A stretch of 64,000 bases of DNA. Source: Cryomorpha sp963748925 (GTDB lineage: Bacteria; Bacteroidota; Bacteroidia; Flavobacteriales_D; Cryomorphaceae). Within the stretch, counting starts at the first letter, position 1. Every line of letters begins with the position of its first letter. A program made the translations under genes and the position numbers. Shown in pieces: positions 9,852 through 17,580 of this stretch. The stretch lies in assembly GCA_963748925.1 (NCBI GenBank), contig CAVVKG010000005.1, positions 43,453-107,452 on the forward strand, in the 5' to 3' direction. The notes below the pieces were generated by a model. That model did not search any database and was not told where the DNA came from. It saw nothing but the letters and a program-made list of their open reading frames with translations.

Positions 9852-9880
9852 AAAAAAGAGGGCACTTAGCCCTCTTTTTT
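9852..9880. terminator. Bidirectional rho-independent terminator
   Basis: A-tract, GAGGGC, loop ACTTA, GCCCTC, then a run of T. It works in both directions and sits between the converging 44-aa peptide gene and the CstB-like gene, 28 bases from the latter's stop. Confidence 0.85.
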
Positions 9881-9907
9881 GTTGTTAGTGAATATGTTGC
9901 CCCTGAA

Positions 9908-11320
9908 TTAAACCTTGGAGCTGCTGCACGCTTTATCAACACAAGTTACATTATTTGTGTTTTTTATACCGGGATATCCTTTTTCAATATTTGTTACGTT
10001 TTCGTACCCACGAGATTTGAGAATAGCCGCGGCTATCACCGAACGATAACCACCTGCGCAGTACAAATAAGACCTATTAGTATCATCGTACTCGCTCATT
10101 TGCTTATTAATAAAATCAAGAGGTCTGTTCTCTGCATTCTCTACATGGCCTGAGTCGTATTCTCCTTCCTTGCGCACATCAATCACATTGAGTTTTTTTG
10201 CTTTAAGCTTTTCTGAAAAAACCTCTGGAGAAATACTTTCAATCGTATCAATCTCTTTACCGGCATTTTTCCATGCTTCGAAACCACCTTCTAAAAATCC
10301 TATGGCGTGATCGTATCCTACACGAGCCAGTCGTGTTACCACTTCCTCTTCTCTCCCCGGGTCGGCAACGATTAGAATGGGTTGCTTGATATCCGGAATC
10401 AGAGAGCCTACCCAAGGGGCAAAACCACCATCAATACCTATAAAAATTGCGTTTGGAATAAACCCTTTAACGAATGAGTCCTGGTGTCTGGTATCTAAAA
10501 CGAGTGCTCCGGTTTCATTGGCTGCAGCCTCGAAAGCCGCAGGTGAAAGTGCCTTAAGGCCTCTATCCAGAACTGTATTGATGCTTTCATATCCATCTCT
10601 GTTCATCAATACATTCTTTGGAAAGTATGATGGAGGTGGAGCCAAACCTGTTGTTACCTCTTTAACAAACTCGGCCTTAGACATATCTGCACGGAGTGCA
10701 TAATTTGTACGCTTCTCCTCTCCTATGCTTCCCACAGTTTCTTTGCGCATGTTTTTACCACAAGCAGATCCGGCACCATGTCCAGGATAAACGACCACGT
10801 CATCCGGTAAAGTCATAAGCTTATTTCGCAGAGAATCGTATAATGTCTCTGCCAGTTCTTTTTCTGTTAAATCAGACTTAACAGCTAAATCAGGGCGACC
10901 TACATCTCCAAGAAACAAGGTGTCACCTGTAAAGACAGCTTTTTCATTTCCTTCTTCATCCAAAAGTAAATAAGAAACACTTTCCATTGTATGACCTGGA
11001 GTATGTAAAACCTTAATACTTACATCCCCTACTTTTAGCACTTCATTATCATTTGCGACGTGCGCCTCAAAACCCGGTTTAGCATTCGGACCAAAGACTA
11101 TGGTGGCTCCTGTTTGCTTAGCCAGATCAATATGTCCTGAAACGAAATCAGCATGAAAATGCGTTTCAAGAACGTACTTAATCTTTGCGTTATCACCTTT
11201 GGCCGTTTCAATGTAGGGTTGCACTTCACGGAGCGGATCTATAACTACCGCCTCTCCTTTGCTCTCGATATAGTATGCACCCTGAGCTAAACAGCCTGTA
11301 TATATTTGTTCAACTTTCAT
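9908..11320 (-). CDS. CstB-like persulfide dioxygenase / rhodanese fusion (MBL-Rhod-Rhod)
   Basis: The start is placed at the ATG at 11320 (MKVEQIYTGCLAQG), giving 470 residues; the longer frame to 11380 runs through the putative promoter. An N-terminal metallo-beta-lactamase domain of the ETHE1 type carries H54-x-H56-x-D58 (THFHADF), VLHTPGHT and GDTLFLGDVGRPD. Two rhodanese-like domains follow: the first lacks a cysteine in its loop (VADPGREEE), the second keeps it (C421 in YLYCAGGYRS). This is the layout of CstB, which oxidises persulfides to sulfite and thiosulfate in the cytoplasm. A TauE exporter and a Crp/Fnr regulator lie upstream, fitting sulfide or persulfide detoxification. Substrate preference is inferred. 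Confidence 0.85.
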   Translation of the reverse strand: MKVEQIYTGCLAQGAYYIESKGEAVVIDPLREVQPYIETAKGDNAKIKYVLETHFHADFVSGHIDLAKQTGATIVFGPNAKPGFEAHVANDNEVLKVGDVSIKVLHTPGHTMESVSYLLLDEEGNEKAVFTGDTLFLGDVGRPDLAVKSDLTEKELAETLYDSLRNKLMTLPDDVVVYPGHGAGSACGKNMRKETVGSIGEEKRTNYALRADMSKAEFVKEVTTGLAPPPSYFPKNVLMNRDGYESINTVLDRGLKALSPAAFEAAANETGALVLDTRHQDSFVKGFIPNAIFIGIDGGFAPWVGSLIPDIKQPILIVADPGREEEVVTRLARVGYDHAIGFLEGGFEAWKNAGKEIDTIESISPEVFSEKLKAKKLNVIDVRKEGEYDSGHVENAENRPLDFINKQMSEYDDTNRSYLYCAGGYRSVIAAAILKSRGYENVTNIEKGYPGIKNTNNVTCVDKACSSSKV

Positions 11321-11358
11321 ATATTTTTGAATTAAATCGTTAGTAAAACTTGTAATTT

Positions 11359-11366
11359 CAAATCTA
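11359..11366 (-). promoter_or_regulatory. Putative -7 promoter element (TAGATTTG) of the CstB-like gene
   Basis: Reads TAGATTTG on the minus strand, an exact TAnnTTTG match, 38 bases upstream of the ATG at 11320. No TTG is seen at the usual distance, as expected for a promoter that needs an activator. An operator-like palindrome is centred 43 bases upstream of it. Confidence 0.5.
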
Positions 11367-11397
11367 TGCAAAGATCGCAATCTCTGCTAAAACAATA

Positions 11398-11413
11398 CGT
11401 GACTGTGGTTACA
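11398..11413. promoter_or_regulatory. CRP-like operator palindrome upstream of the CstB-like gene
   Basis: Plus strand CGTGA-CTGTGG-TTACA; on the minus strand TGTAA-N6-TCACG. It has the same half-site and spacing as the palindrome at 12291 next to tauE. Its centre lies 43 bases upstream of the centre of the TAGATTTG element. Confidence 0.5.
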
Positions 11414-11441
11414 TTTCAATTTATACTGTTATCAGAAAAGT

Positions 11442-12242
11442 TTATAACCATATCTCTTTTAAGAGAATATAGAGGCCCATTGCGAGCACGAACCACCCAA
11501 AACCGGCTTTTAACTTCGCTCCGGGAATTTTTTTAGAAAGCGCATTGCCAATAAAAATTCCGACGATAGAAATTAGGGTAAAAATTAATAAAAAGGACCA
11601 ATCTATGGATCTGGTGAAAACATCGCCCAGAAAACCTATAAGGCTATTGGCAGCAATTATCAGCAGAGAGGTTCCAACGGCCAGTTTCATGTTGAGTTTT
11701 GAAAAAACAACCAGAGCCGGCACAATCATAAATCCGCCCCCTACGCCTACCAATCCTGTGATTAAGCCAATACCCAATCCCTGCAACAGAATGATTAGGA
11801 AACTGGCCTTTTGAGTTTCGTCATCTTTAACATCATTGCTCGATTTTCGACCTTTTATCATGGACACAGCAGCCAAAATCATGATAACCGCAAATAATAG
11901 CATGAGAAAAATATCTTTGGTAACGGTGAAAGTTCCAATTGACATAATTTCTTCAGGTATGGCCGGCACAACAAACTGTCGAGTGAGATAAACTGCAATT
12001 GCGGCTGGAATTCCAAAACCGATAGCGGTTTTTACATCAACCAGATTACGCCTGTTGTACATAGCAGCGCCTACAGCCGATGTAGATCCTACTACAAAAA
12101 GCGAGTAGCCTGTAGCAACTACGGGAGAATAATGCAAGAGGTAAACCAGTACAGGAACCGTAACGATTGAGCCTCCACCTCCCATCAGTCCGAGTGAGAG
12201 GCCGATGAAAAGTGCTGCTATAAATCCGATTATTTCAAACAT
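11442..12242 (-). CDS. TauE/SafE family sulfite or sulfonate exporter
   Basis: A 266-residue integral membrane protein with about eight helices arranged as two repeats, each beginning with the glycine-rich family motif: GLSLGLMGGGGSIVTVPVL at about residue 16 and GLITGLVGVGGGFMIVPAL at about residue 157. TauE/SafE proteins are thought to export sulfite or organosulfonates across the inner membrane. The gene lies between a Crp/Fnr regulator (59 bases upstream) and a CstB-like enzyme (121 bases downstream), so export of sulfite made by persulfide oxidation is a sensible role, inferred from context. An operator-like palindrome precedes it. Confidence 0.88.
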   Translation of the reverse strand: MFEIIGFIAALFIGLSLGLMGGGGSIVTVPVLVYLLHYSPVVATGYSLFVVGSTSAVGAAMYNRRNLVDVKTAIGFGIPAAIAVYLTRQFVVPAIPEEIMSIGTFTVTKDIFLMLLFAVIMILAAVSMIKGRKSSNDVKDDETQKASFLIILLQGLGIGLITGLVGVGGGFMIVPALVVFSKLNMKLAVGTSLLIIAANSLIGFLGDVFTRSIDWSFLLIFTLISIVGIFIGNALSKKIPGAKLKAGFGWFVLAMGLYILLKEIWL

Positions 12243-12261
12243 TTACCAGAAATATTTTATG

Positions 12262-12269
12262 CAAAAGTG
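12262..12269 (-). promoter_or_regulatory. Possible -7 element (CACTTTTG) of the tauE-like gene
   Basis: On the minus strand it differs from TAnnTTTG only at the first base. It lies 20 bases upstream of the tauE-like ATG, and its centre is 33 bases downstream of the centre of the palindrome at 12291-12306. It is a weak match on its own, supported mainly by that spacing. Confidence 0.35.
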
Positions 12270-12290
12270 CACATTTCGAATTCATTATGG

Positions 12291-12306
12291 CGTGACACGC
12301 ATCACA
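12291..12306. promoter_or_regulatory. CRP-like operator palindrome upstream of tauE
   Basis: CGTGA-CACGCA-TCACA matches TGTGA-N6-TCACA at nine of ten half-site bases. It overlaps the stop codon of the Crp/Fnr gene and ends about 50 bases before the tauE start. A second copy with the same half-site is at 11398. Confidence 0.55.
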
Positions 12307-12955
12307 CCACCTTACGCTTATTGAGATCTATTACTTTCACGAGGTTTCGCTCCAGTTGTATGGCGCCATGCTGCTCAAGCTTTTTAAGGAGTCTGGAAAC
12401 CACTTCGCGAGCAGTGTTCAGGTCATTTGCTATTTCCTGATGAGAAACGGGAATCTCTGCTCCATTCCCTACCATCTTTTGCTTTAGGTAAAACACCAGG
12501 CGCTCATCCATATTCATAAATGCCACATGATCTAAAGTAAGGAGTAATTCATCAAAGCGATTACGGTATGTGCGCATTACGAATTGATTCCAGGAAGGAA
12601 AGATTTGCATCCACTTATTAATTAACTCAAATGGTATTGCAATATACGTGGAGTCTGTTTCGGCAACAGCAGTAATCTTACTCTGCTCGTCCTGGAGTGC
12701 GCACATAATGGAAATGGCACAAGCCGTTCCCGGTTCCAGATAGTAGAGCAAAAATTCCTTTCCCGATTCGTCTTCGCGGTAAATCTTAATGCGACCATCG
12801 ATAACGAGAATCGTATTTCTTATTTTGTCACCTGCTTGAATGAGTACTTCTCCAGCTTCAACTTCTATAACTTTTCCGCTATCGAGTATTGCTGTATTTA
12901 GTTCATCGCCGAAAGTCTCAAAACGCGCTTGTAATAAATTTCTTGTTGAAATCAT
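12302..12955 (-). CDS. Crp/Fnr family transcriptional regulator
   Basis: A 217-residue regulator with an N-terminal cyclic-nucleotide-binding-type beta-roll (about 15-120), a dimerisation helix and a C-terminal winged helix. The recognition helix near residues 181-191 (TAREVVSRLLK) keeps the R, E and R that E. coli CRP uses to read GTGA half-sites. The beta-roll lacks the arginine phosphate-binding cassette of CRP, so cAMP binding is unlikely. Two cysteines, C79 and C85 (GTACAISIMCAL), lie where a redox or sulfur sensor could act. It precedes tauE and the CstB-like gene, and GTGA-type palindromes lie before both. Control of sulfur detoxification is inferred. Confidence 0.87.
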   Translation of the reverse strand: MISTRNLLQARFETFGDELNTAILDSGKVIEVEAGEVLIQAGDKIRNTILVIDGRIKIYREDESGKEFLLYYLEPGTACAISIMCALQDEQSKITAVAETDSTYIAIPFELINKWMQIFPSWNQFVMRTYRNRFDELLLTLDHVAFMNMDERLVFYLKQKMVGNGAEIPVSHQEIANDLNTAREVVSRLLKKLEQHGAIQLERNLVKVIDLNKRKVV

Positions 12956-12975
12956 AAAAATCGCCTTTGCGATAG

Positions 12976-12983
12976 CAAATATA
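12976..12983 (-). promoter_or_regulatory. Putative -7 promoter element (TATATTTG) of the Crp/Fnr gene
   Basis: An exact TAnnTTTG match on the minus strand, 20 bases upstream of the ATG at 12955. A short perfect hairpin, TCGC-CTTT-GCGA at 12961-12972, lies between it and the start codon. Confidence 0.5.
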
Positions 12984-13015
12984 TTTTTTTTAGGTTAGGA
13001 ACAGATCATTTGAAG

Positions 13016-13045
13016 TTGTGCAAGGACCTAAATAGCTTATATTTG
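13016..13045 (+). promoter_or_regulatory. Promoter of the response-regulator / xseAB unit
   Basis: TTG at 13016-13018 and TATATTTG at 13038-13045, separated by 19 bases: a full match to the Bacteroidota -33/-7 pattern. Transcription would start near 13051, about 54 bases before the coding start. Confidence 0.65.
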
Positions 13046-13104
13046 TGGCTGAGTGAAATAGGCATTTTTACTTTTTATCAAAACGTCGTAAAAAATATGA
13101 AAGC

Positions 13105-13497
13105 GTGCATAAGTTTGTTATAATTATAGATGATGATCCTATTTCAGTATTGGTTTGTGAAACCATGCTCAGTAAATGTGCCTTTGCCGAAAAGGTGAAA
13201 TCTTTCAACAATGCAGTGGATGGTCTTGCCTTTTTAGACAAGCATTATTCGGATGGGAATGAGCTGCCTGATTTCATTTTTCTTGACATCCAGATGCCTG
13301 AGGTTAACGGCTGGGATTTTATGGAAGAATATACTCAAAACGACAAAATACCCGTTAGAACTCCACATGTGGTGATGCTATCTGCAACGTTTAATCCTGA
13401 GGACCAAAAAAGGGCAAAGGACCACCCATTGATTATAAACTTCTTATCAAAACCAATTACAAAAGAAGCGCTTGATAATTTGAGTGAATCAAAATAA
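13105..13497 (+). CDS. Single-domain response regulator (CheY-like receiver)
   Basis: A 130-residue receiver domain with no output domain. The acidic pocket DDDP is near residues 9-12, the phospho-acceptor Asp lies in FLDIQMPEVNGWDF, the switch Ser in MLSATF and the conserved Lys in FLSKPI. The start is a GTG at 13105; the nearby ATG at 13097 is out of frame and soon meets a stop. The gene ends three bases before xseA. A partner kinase is not adjacent, so its pathway is unknown. Such stand-alone receivers are numerous in Bacteroidota. Confidence 0.87.
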   Translation: MHKFVIIIDDDPISVLVCETMLSKCAFAEKVKSFNNAVDGLAFLDKHYSDGNELPDFIFLDIQMPEVNGWDFMEEYTQNDKIPVRTPHVVMLSATFNPEDQKRAKDHPLIINFLSKPITKEALDNLSESK

Positions 13498-13500
13498 GCA

Positions 13501-14889
13501 ATGGCTACTGCGCATTCTGAAACGGCTAAAAAATACCATTCACTCAGTGAACTGGCCGGTAGTATAAGCAGTCAGTTGCAAAAAACTTATTCCAAATCGT
13601 ATTGGATTACGGCCGAAATCAGTAAGCTCAATTACTACCCTCAAAGTGGTCATTGCTATCCACAGCTGGTTGAAAAAAAGGATGGGAAAATTGTAGCCGA
13701 TCTGAAGGGTTTTATTCTGAAGCGAACATTTCAGGATATTAGGAAGAGCTTTCTAGAGATTACGGGGAAAGAACTTAACGACGGAATGCAAATTCTCTTT
13801 CGGTGCAAATTGAGTTTTCATGCCGTTTATGGCTTGTCCCTTAACATTCTCGATATAGAACCATCGTTTACCCTTGGCGAGATGGCGCGAATGCGTCAAG
13901 CAGCTATAAGCCGGTTAAAAGCAGAAGGTATTTTCAATCAAAACAAGTTGCTTTATCTACCTATGCTGATACAGAAAATCGCCATCATTTCTGTCGAGAC
14001 GAGCAAGGGCTACCAGGACTTCCGTAACATATTAGGGTCTAGTCCATTAGGTAAGAACATCAGCTTGAGTTTATTTCCTGCATTATTGCAGGGCGATGCA
14101 GCAATAGGCAAAATCATTTCTGCCCTTACCAGCATTCAAAACTCAGGAATTGAGTTTGATGCCGTGGCTATAATAAGAGGTGGTGGCGGCGAAACGGGTT
14201 TAGATTGTTATGACAGCTACGAGCTGGCACGTATCGTTAGTTTGTTTCCCATACCTGTACTCACCGGAATAGGTCACGCGAGTAATCTCACTGTGGTAGA
14301 GCAGGTTGCATATAAAAACCTAATTACTCCCACCGATCTGGCGCGTAATATTATTCAGGGATTTACCGATTTCGCCTTAAGGATCAATAAAGCAAAGCGG
14401 AGTCTTATGATTTTCAGAAAGGGGTGGTTTAAGATGACATTGAATGCCCTTGAAAGTAATTCGGAAAAACTTATAAGAACGGTTAACGACCACTTAGACG
14501 AGGAGAAACAGTTAATTCGAAATCAGGCCAACCGAATAAGTAATGGCGTAGAAAACGCGCTAAGTGAAGCCAAAGTTTCAATTAATTACAAACGTCCTAT
14601 TCAGCTTAAAACTGCCGTTAAAAATGACTTTGATAAGCGGAATAGATTGCTGACAATGCTCAAACCTGAAATTGGCCTCCAGGCGAAACGGAGAGTTGAA
14701 GCTTCCGCTAAAAAATTAGAGCATATTTCTGACAAGCTGCGTATTTTAGATCCTGTAAATACCTTGAAGCGCGGTTTCAGCATTACCACACACAATGGTA
14801 AACCAGTAACCGATGCATCAAAAATAAAAAAAGGAGATCAGCTGGAAACCCGCCTTTGGAAGGGAACGATTAAAACCACGAAAGATTAG
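13501..14889 (+). CDS. xseA: Exodeoxyribonuclease VII large subunit
   Basis: The catalytic subunit of ExoVII, which degrades single-stranded DNA in both directions to short oligonucleotides in the cytoplasm, in mismatch repair and DNA clean-up. At 462 residues it has the usual length. It shows the N-terminal OB-fold (SYWITAEISKLNYYPQSGHCY), the core IAIISVETSKGYQDF, the glycine-rich AIIRGGGGETGLDCYDSYELA and GIGHASNLTVVEQVA, then a long helical tail that contacts the small subunit. It begins three bases after the response-regulator stop and is followed five bases later by xseB. Confidence 0.95.
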   Translation: MATAHSETAKKYHSLSELAGSISSQLQKTYSKSYWITAEISKLNYYPQSGHCYPQLVEKKDGKIVADLKGFILKRTFQDIRKSFLEITGKELNDGMQILFRCKLSFHAVYGLSLNILDIEPSFTLGEMARMRQAAISRLKAEGIFNQNKLLYLPMLIQKIAIISVETSKGYQDFRNILGSSPLGKNISLSLFPALLQGDAAIGKIISALTSIQNSGIEFDAVAIIRGGGGETGLDCYDSYELARIVSLFPIPVLTGIGHASNLTVVEQVAYKNLITPTDLARNIIQGFTDFALRINKAKRSLMIFRKGWFKMTLNALESNSEKLIRTVNDHLDEEKQLIRNQANRISNGVENALSEAKVSINYKRPIQLKTAVKNDFDKRNRLLTMLKPEIGLQAKRRVEASAKKLEHISDKLRILDPVNTLKRGFSITTHNGKPVTDASKIKKGDQLETRLWKGTIKTTKD

Positions 14890-14894
14890 AAGCC

Positions 14895-15095
14895 ATGGCA
14901 AAAAAAGAAAGATACGAAGATCAGATTGAAGAGCTCGAGGAAATAATATCAGCGATAGAAGACGAGAGTGTCTCTGTAGACGAGCTTTCAGCAAAAGTAA
15001 AACGTGCGGCACAACTTATCAGAAATTGCCAGGCAGTGCTTAAGAATACAGAGAAGGAAGTTGATGATATTTTAAAGGAAATTGAGGAAGGGTGA
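14895..15095 (+). CDS. xseB: Exodeoxyribonuclease VII small subunit
   Basis: A 66-residue, charged, fully helical protein (MAKKERYEDQIEELEEI) with the spacing of acidic and leucine residues typical of XseB, including DELSAKVKRAAQLIRNCQAVL. It assembles in several copies on the XseA tail. It follows xseA by five bases. A tandem array of a 15-bp repeat starts ten bases after its stop codon. Confidence 0.92.
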   Translation: MAKKERYEDQIEELEEIISAIEDESVSVDELSAKVKRAAQLIRNCQAVLKNTEKEVDDILKEIEEG

Positions 15096-15105
15096 AAGTT
15101 TAATG

Positions 15106-15270
15106 TTCAATGTGTGAATTTTCAATGTGTGAATGTTCAATGTGTGAATGCTCAATGTGTGAATGTTAAATGTGTGAATGTTCAATGTGTGAATTTTCAA
15201 TGTGTGAATGTTCAATGTGTGAATGTTCAATGTGCGAATGTTCAATGTGTGAATGTTCAATGTGTGAATG
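15106..15270 (+). repeat. Tandem array of a 15-bp repeat, 11 units (unit TTCAATGTGTGAATG)
   Basis: Eleven consecutive 15-base units, mostly TTCAATGTGTGAATG with a few single changes, starting ten bases after the xseB stop. A partial unit and T-rich tail follow to about 15282. The same unit occurs inverted at 17451-17578. It has no spacers, so it is not CRISPR, and the frames running through it are not genes. Confidence 0.95.
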
Positions 15271-15281
15271 TGTGAATTTTT

Positions 15282-15575
15282 AAAAAGGTAAGGTTTATAG
15301 TTTAATATTAGAATTACGATTGAGGGTATTGTGGAGATAGCGGCAACTCGATATGGCTGCAATTCTTAAGCTTTCAGTCGCAATTGGAAATTGATTTTAA
15401 TTCAAAGGTATCTTCACGGAAACGATATATCTGATGGATGAGATCCTTGCATCTTGAGGAGTGTTGGGATACTTAATCAAACGATGCTTACAGCGTCTTT
15501 GTCAGAAACGAAGAATCTCAGAGGTGTACAATTAGTAAATTATAGATTTATTATAAAAAGCTGACTTAGAATTTC
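15282..15575. other. Non-coding gap with a degenerate dispersed repeat
   Basis: No convincing gene. Around 15490-15525 the sequence GTCAGAAACGAAGAATCTCA resembles a degenerate form of a short intergenic repeat seen in many Bacteroidota genomes; this is recognition from memory, not a search. Confidence 0.4.
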
Positions 15576-16646
15576 TTACTGATTCAAAACCAGCTTTCTA
15601 GTCTGAATGCTTTTATTTGTCTCAATCCGTATAACATAAAGCCCTTTGGACAAGCCGGACAGGTCCAATAAAGATTCTCTCTTTAGAATAGGCGCTGTAA
15701 AAACATTTTTCCCTGTTAGATCAACGATCGAAACGCTGGCATTTTCAAGAAGTGTTTCTAATTCCAGTGTTACCGCTTCTTGTGAGGGGTTTGGGAAAAT
15801 GCTCATAGCTATGGGTTCTTCTTCTCCTTCTTCAACTCCGGTTGGATTACCAAACTGATATACCCGAACCAGACCGGCACTACTTGTTTTGATGGAGGTA
15901 TGCGGTGCCCCGGAAACGAAGGTGTTTCCGTCAGCATTGAGAGCGACCGAATAACCGAATTGGCCTTCCACGAAATCCCCCAGAATAGTCTCTCCCCATT
16001 GTTGCCAGTCTGAATCCTCATATCGAAATACGCTTACAGAGCCCCCCTGCTCAACATCATCACTATAGAAAATGGAACCTACGGCAAAGGTATTTCCATC
16101 TCCACTCAAACTAATGCTGGCGCCCAATAAATCCTGATCTCCACCAATTATATTACTGCCCACTTGTGTCCAGTATTGAGTAGGTTGCAATTCAAACACC
16201 TGAGCCAAACCGTTAGCAAGTGGAGCATGAACACCAGGGTTTGAAAAGGCAACCTTCTGCCCATTGTCACTCATGCTAATATTAGTACCTACCCCCTGAT
16301 AATTAAATGAACCCTTGATACTCTCGCCTTGCTGAACCCAGAATGCATCTTCGAACTTATAAACGAATATTTTACCCTTATTAATTCCTGTTTCACTATC
16401 CTGTGGCGCGCCTACAGCCAAAAAACTTCCATCTCTTGTTATAGATACCGTTCTGCCAAAAAAGTCACTTCCGGGGTCTGTTCCTTTTACAGCTTGACCT
16501 TTCTGAACCCACGCATTATCTTCGAATGTAAATACTTTTGCATACCCCTGAGTAAGGTTTGGAAATGACCCTCTGCCTTGAGCACCTACCGCAAGAGTGT
16601 GTCCATCATAGCTGAGTTTCAATGACCGCCCAAAAGAGTTGCTCAC
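15576..16646 (-). CDS. T9SS-secreted FG-GAP/beta-propeller-like protein, C-terminal part (interrupted by TAA)
   Basis: This 356-codon frame contains repeated blades with motifs like GNTFAVGSIFYSDD, WQQWGETILGD and VRVYQFG, typical of FG-GAP-type propellers. It ends in a type A T9SS sorting domain (MSIFPNPSQEAVTLELE to GLYVIRIETN). It is in the same frame as the 131-residue piece upstream and is separated from it by one TAA at 16692-16694. Reading through joins them as LGDWQQWGDYLVEDTV, matching the blade repeat. As it stands this part has no signal peptide and could not be exported. Confidence 0.8.
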   Translation of the reverse strand: MSNSFGRSLKLSYDGHTLAVGAQGRGSFPNLTQGYAKVFTFEDNAWVQKGQAVKGTDPGSDFFGRTVSITRDGSFLAVGAPQDSETGINKGKIFVYKFEDAFWVQQGESIKGSFNYQGVGTNISMSDNGQKVAFSNPGVHAPLANGLAQVFELQPTQYWTQVGSNIIGGDQDLLGASISLSGDGNTFAVGSIFYSDDVEQGGSVSVFRYEDSDWQQWGETILGDFVEGQFGYSVALNADGNTFVSGAPHTSIKTSSAGLVRVYQFGNPTGVEEGEEEPIAMSIFPNPSQEAVTLELETLLENASVSIVDLTGKNVFTAPILKRESLLDLSGLSKGLYVIRIETNKSIQTRKLVLNQ

Positions 16647-16691
16647 AGTGTCCTCTACGAGGTAATCACCCCATTGTTGCCAGTCTCCTAA

Positions 16692-17087
16692 TTAATAATG
16701 ATATACCTCAACTCGCCACGAGCTAATCGAAAGATTGTCGTATGAGGCAGCAGCAACCGTATTTCCATCACCGCTCATAGCGATAAAATGGCCAAAATGA
16801 GAATGATTTGGGTCACTGATTATAGATTCACCTTTAAGCAACCATATTCCATTCTGGTTTTCATATATTCTGAGTTCACCTAGATTGCTAGCTAATCCCT
16901 GAATGGGCGCTCCAATAGCAATTACTTGACCGTCATCGCTAATTTGCACGTCAAATCCGACAAGATCATTCTCCTGAACACCGGAGATGTCCTGCCCGAC
17001 CTGAGACCATTGAGCTTGACAAAGACTAGAAATTAACATTAAAAAAACGACAACAAACGTGAGAGAAAAAGTATAATTGATTTTCAT
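16692..17087 (-). CDS. T9SS-secreted propeller protein, N-terminal part with signal peptide
   Basis: A signal peptide (MKINYTFSLTFVVVFLMLIS, cleaved near AQ) is followed by the first propeller blades (WSQVGQDISG, ISDDGQVIAIGAPIQG, MSGDGNTVAAASYD). The reading frame stops at TAA just after VEVYHY and continues in the same frame into the 356-codon piece, so the two are one gene of 503 codons with one nonsense codon. The stop lies in the sequence TAATTAG, the same context as the nonsense codon at 28921. The gene sits alone between two inverted 15-bp repeat arrays. Confidence 0.8.
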   Translation of the reverse strand: MKINYTFSLTFVVVFLMLISSLCQAQWSQVGQDISGVQENDLVGFDVQISDDGQVIAIGAPIQGLASNLGELRIYENQNGIWLLKGESIISDPNHSHFGHFIAMSGDGNTVAAASYDNLSISSWRVEVYHY

Positions 17088-17365
17088 AACGAGGGATTTT
17101 AGAGTTTCAGATTGATTGTGATTTGATTATACTTTAAACATAACACATTCATATACAACATCCTCCAGCAAATCAATAAAAGGGAGTGGTTGGCTATTCA
17201 ACGGTTGATAATGGTAAAAAATTGAAAAAATTACTTGTTCACAATTTATAGCCGCGACTTAATCAATTTATGGACAGCAGTTTAGCTCACACCAACATCC
17301 TCAGAACATCTGGTATGTAAGCGAAAACCACTCGTTATGAGGAATTTCTAATTGCACTTTTAAAT
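17088..17365. other. Upstream region of the interrupted propeller gene
   Basis: About 280 bases, AT-rich, with no gene. It should hold the promoter of the minus-strand propeller gene, but I see no exact TAnnTTTG element at a good distance from its start codon. Confidence 0.35.
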
Positions 17366-17366
17366 A

Positions 17367-17402
17367 AAAAAGCGGAAAGAATTTTAATTCCTTCCGCTTT
17401 TT
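17367..17402. terminator. Strong bidirectional terminator hairpin
   Basis: Two 17-base arms (AAAAAGCGGAAAGAATT and AATTCCTTCCGCTTTTT) pair with a single mismatch around a two-base TT loop. The A and T tracts allow termination in both directions. It probably ends the S9 peptidase transcript, which would carry the repeat array in its 3' untranslated region. Confidence 0.8.
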
Positions 17403-17450
17403 AATAGCTAATTTGTATTTCCGGTTAAGGCTAGATGCCCAGCGAATTCA

Positions 17451-17578
17451 CACTTTTAACATTCATCATTCACACATTCATCATTCACACATTGAACATT
17501 CACACATTCATCATTCACACATTCATCATTCACACATTCATCATTCACACATTCACACATTCACACATTGAACATTCA
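17451..17578 (-). repeat. Inverted copy of the 15-bp repeat array
   Basis: Units of CATTCACACATTCAT and CATTCACACATTGAA, the reverse complement family of the array at 15106, with some 8-base sub-duplications. It begins two bases after the stop codon of the S9 peptidase in that gene's direction, so both arrays have the same orientation relative to the gene they follow. Confidence 0.92.
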
Positions 17579-17580
17579 TT

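Noticed and set aside
9712..10153. Short frames antisense to the 44-aa peptide and the rhodanese gene
   Set aside because: They overlap known genes on the other strand and contain the terminator.
15072..15362. An open frame on the minus strand made of NIHTL repeats, and a similar one at 17435-17641
   Set aside because: Both run through the 15-bp tandem array; they have no start context and exist only because the repeat length is a multiple of three.
15106..17578. The repeat arrays as a CRISPR
   Set aside because: The units are directly adjacent without unique spacers and no cas gene lies in the window.
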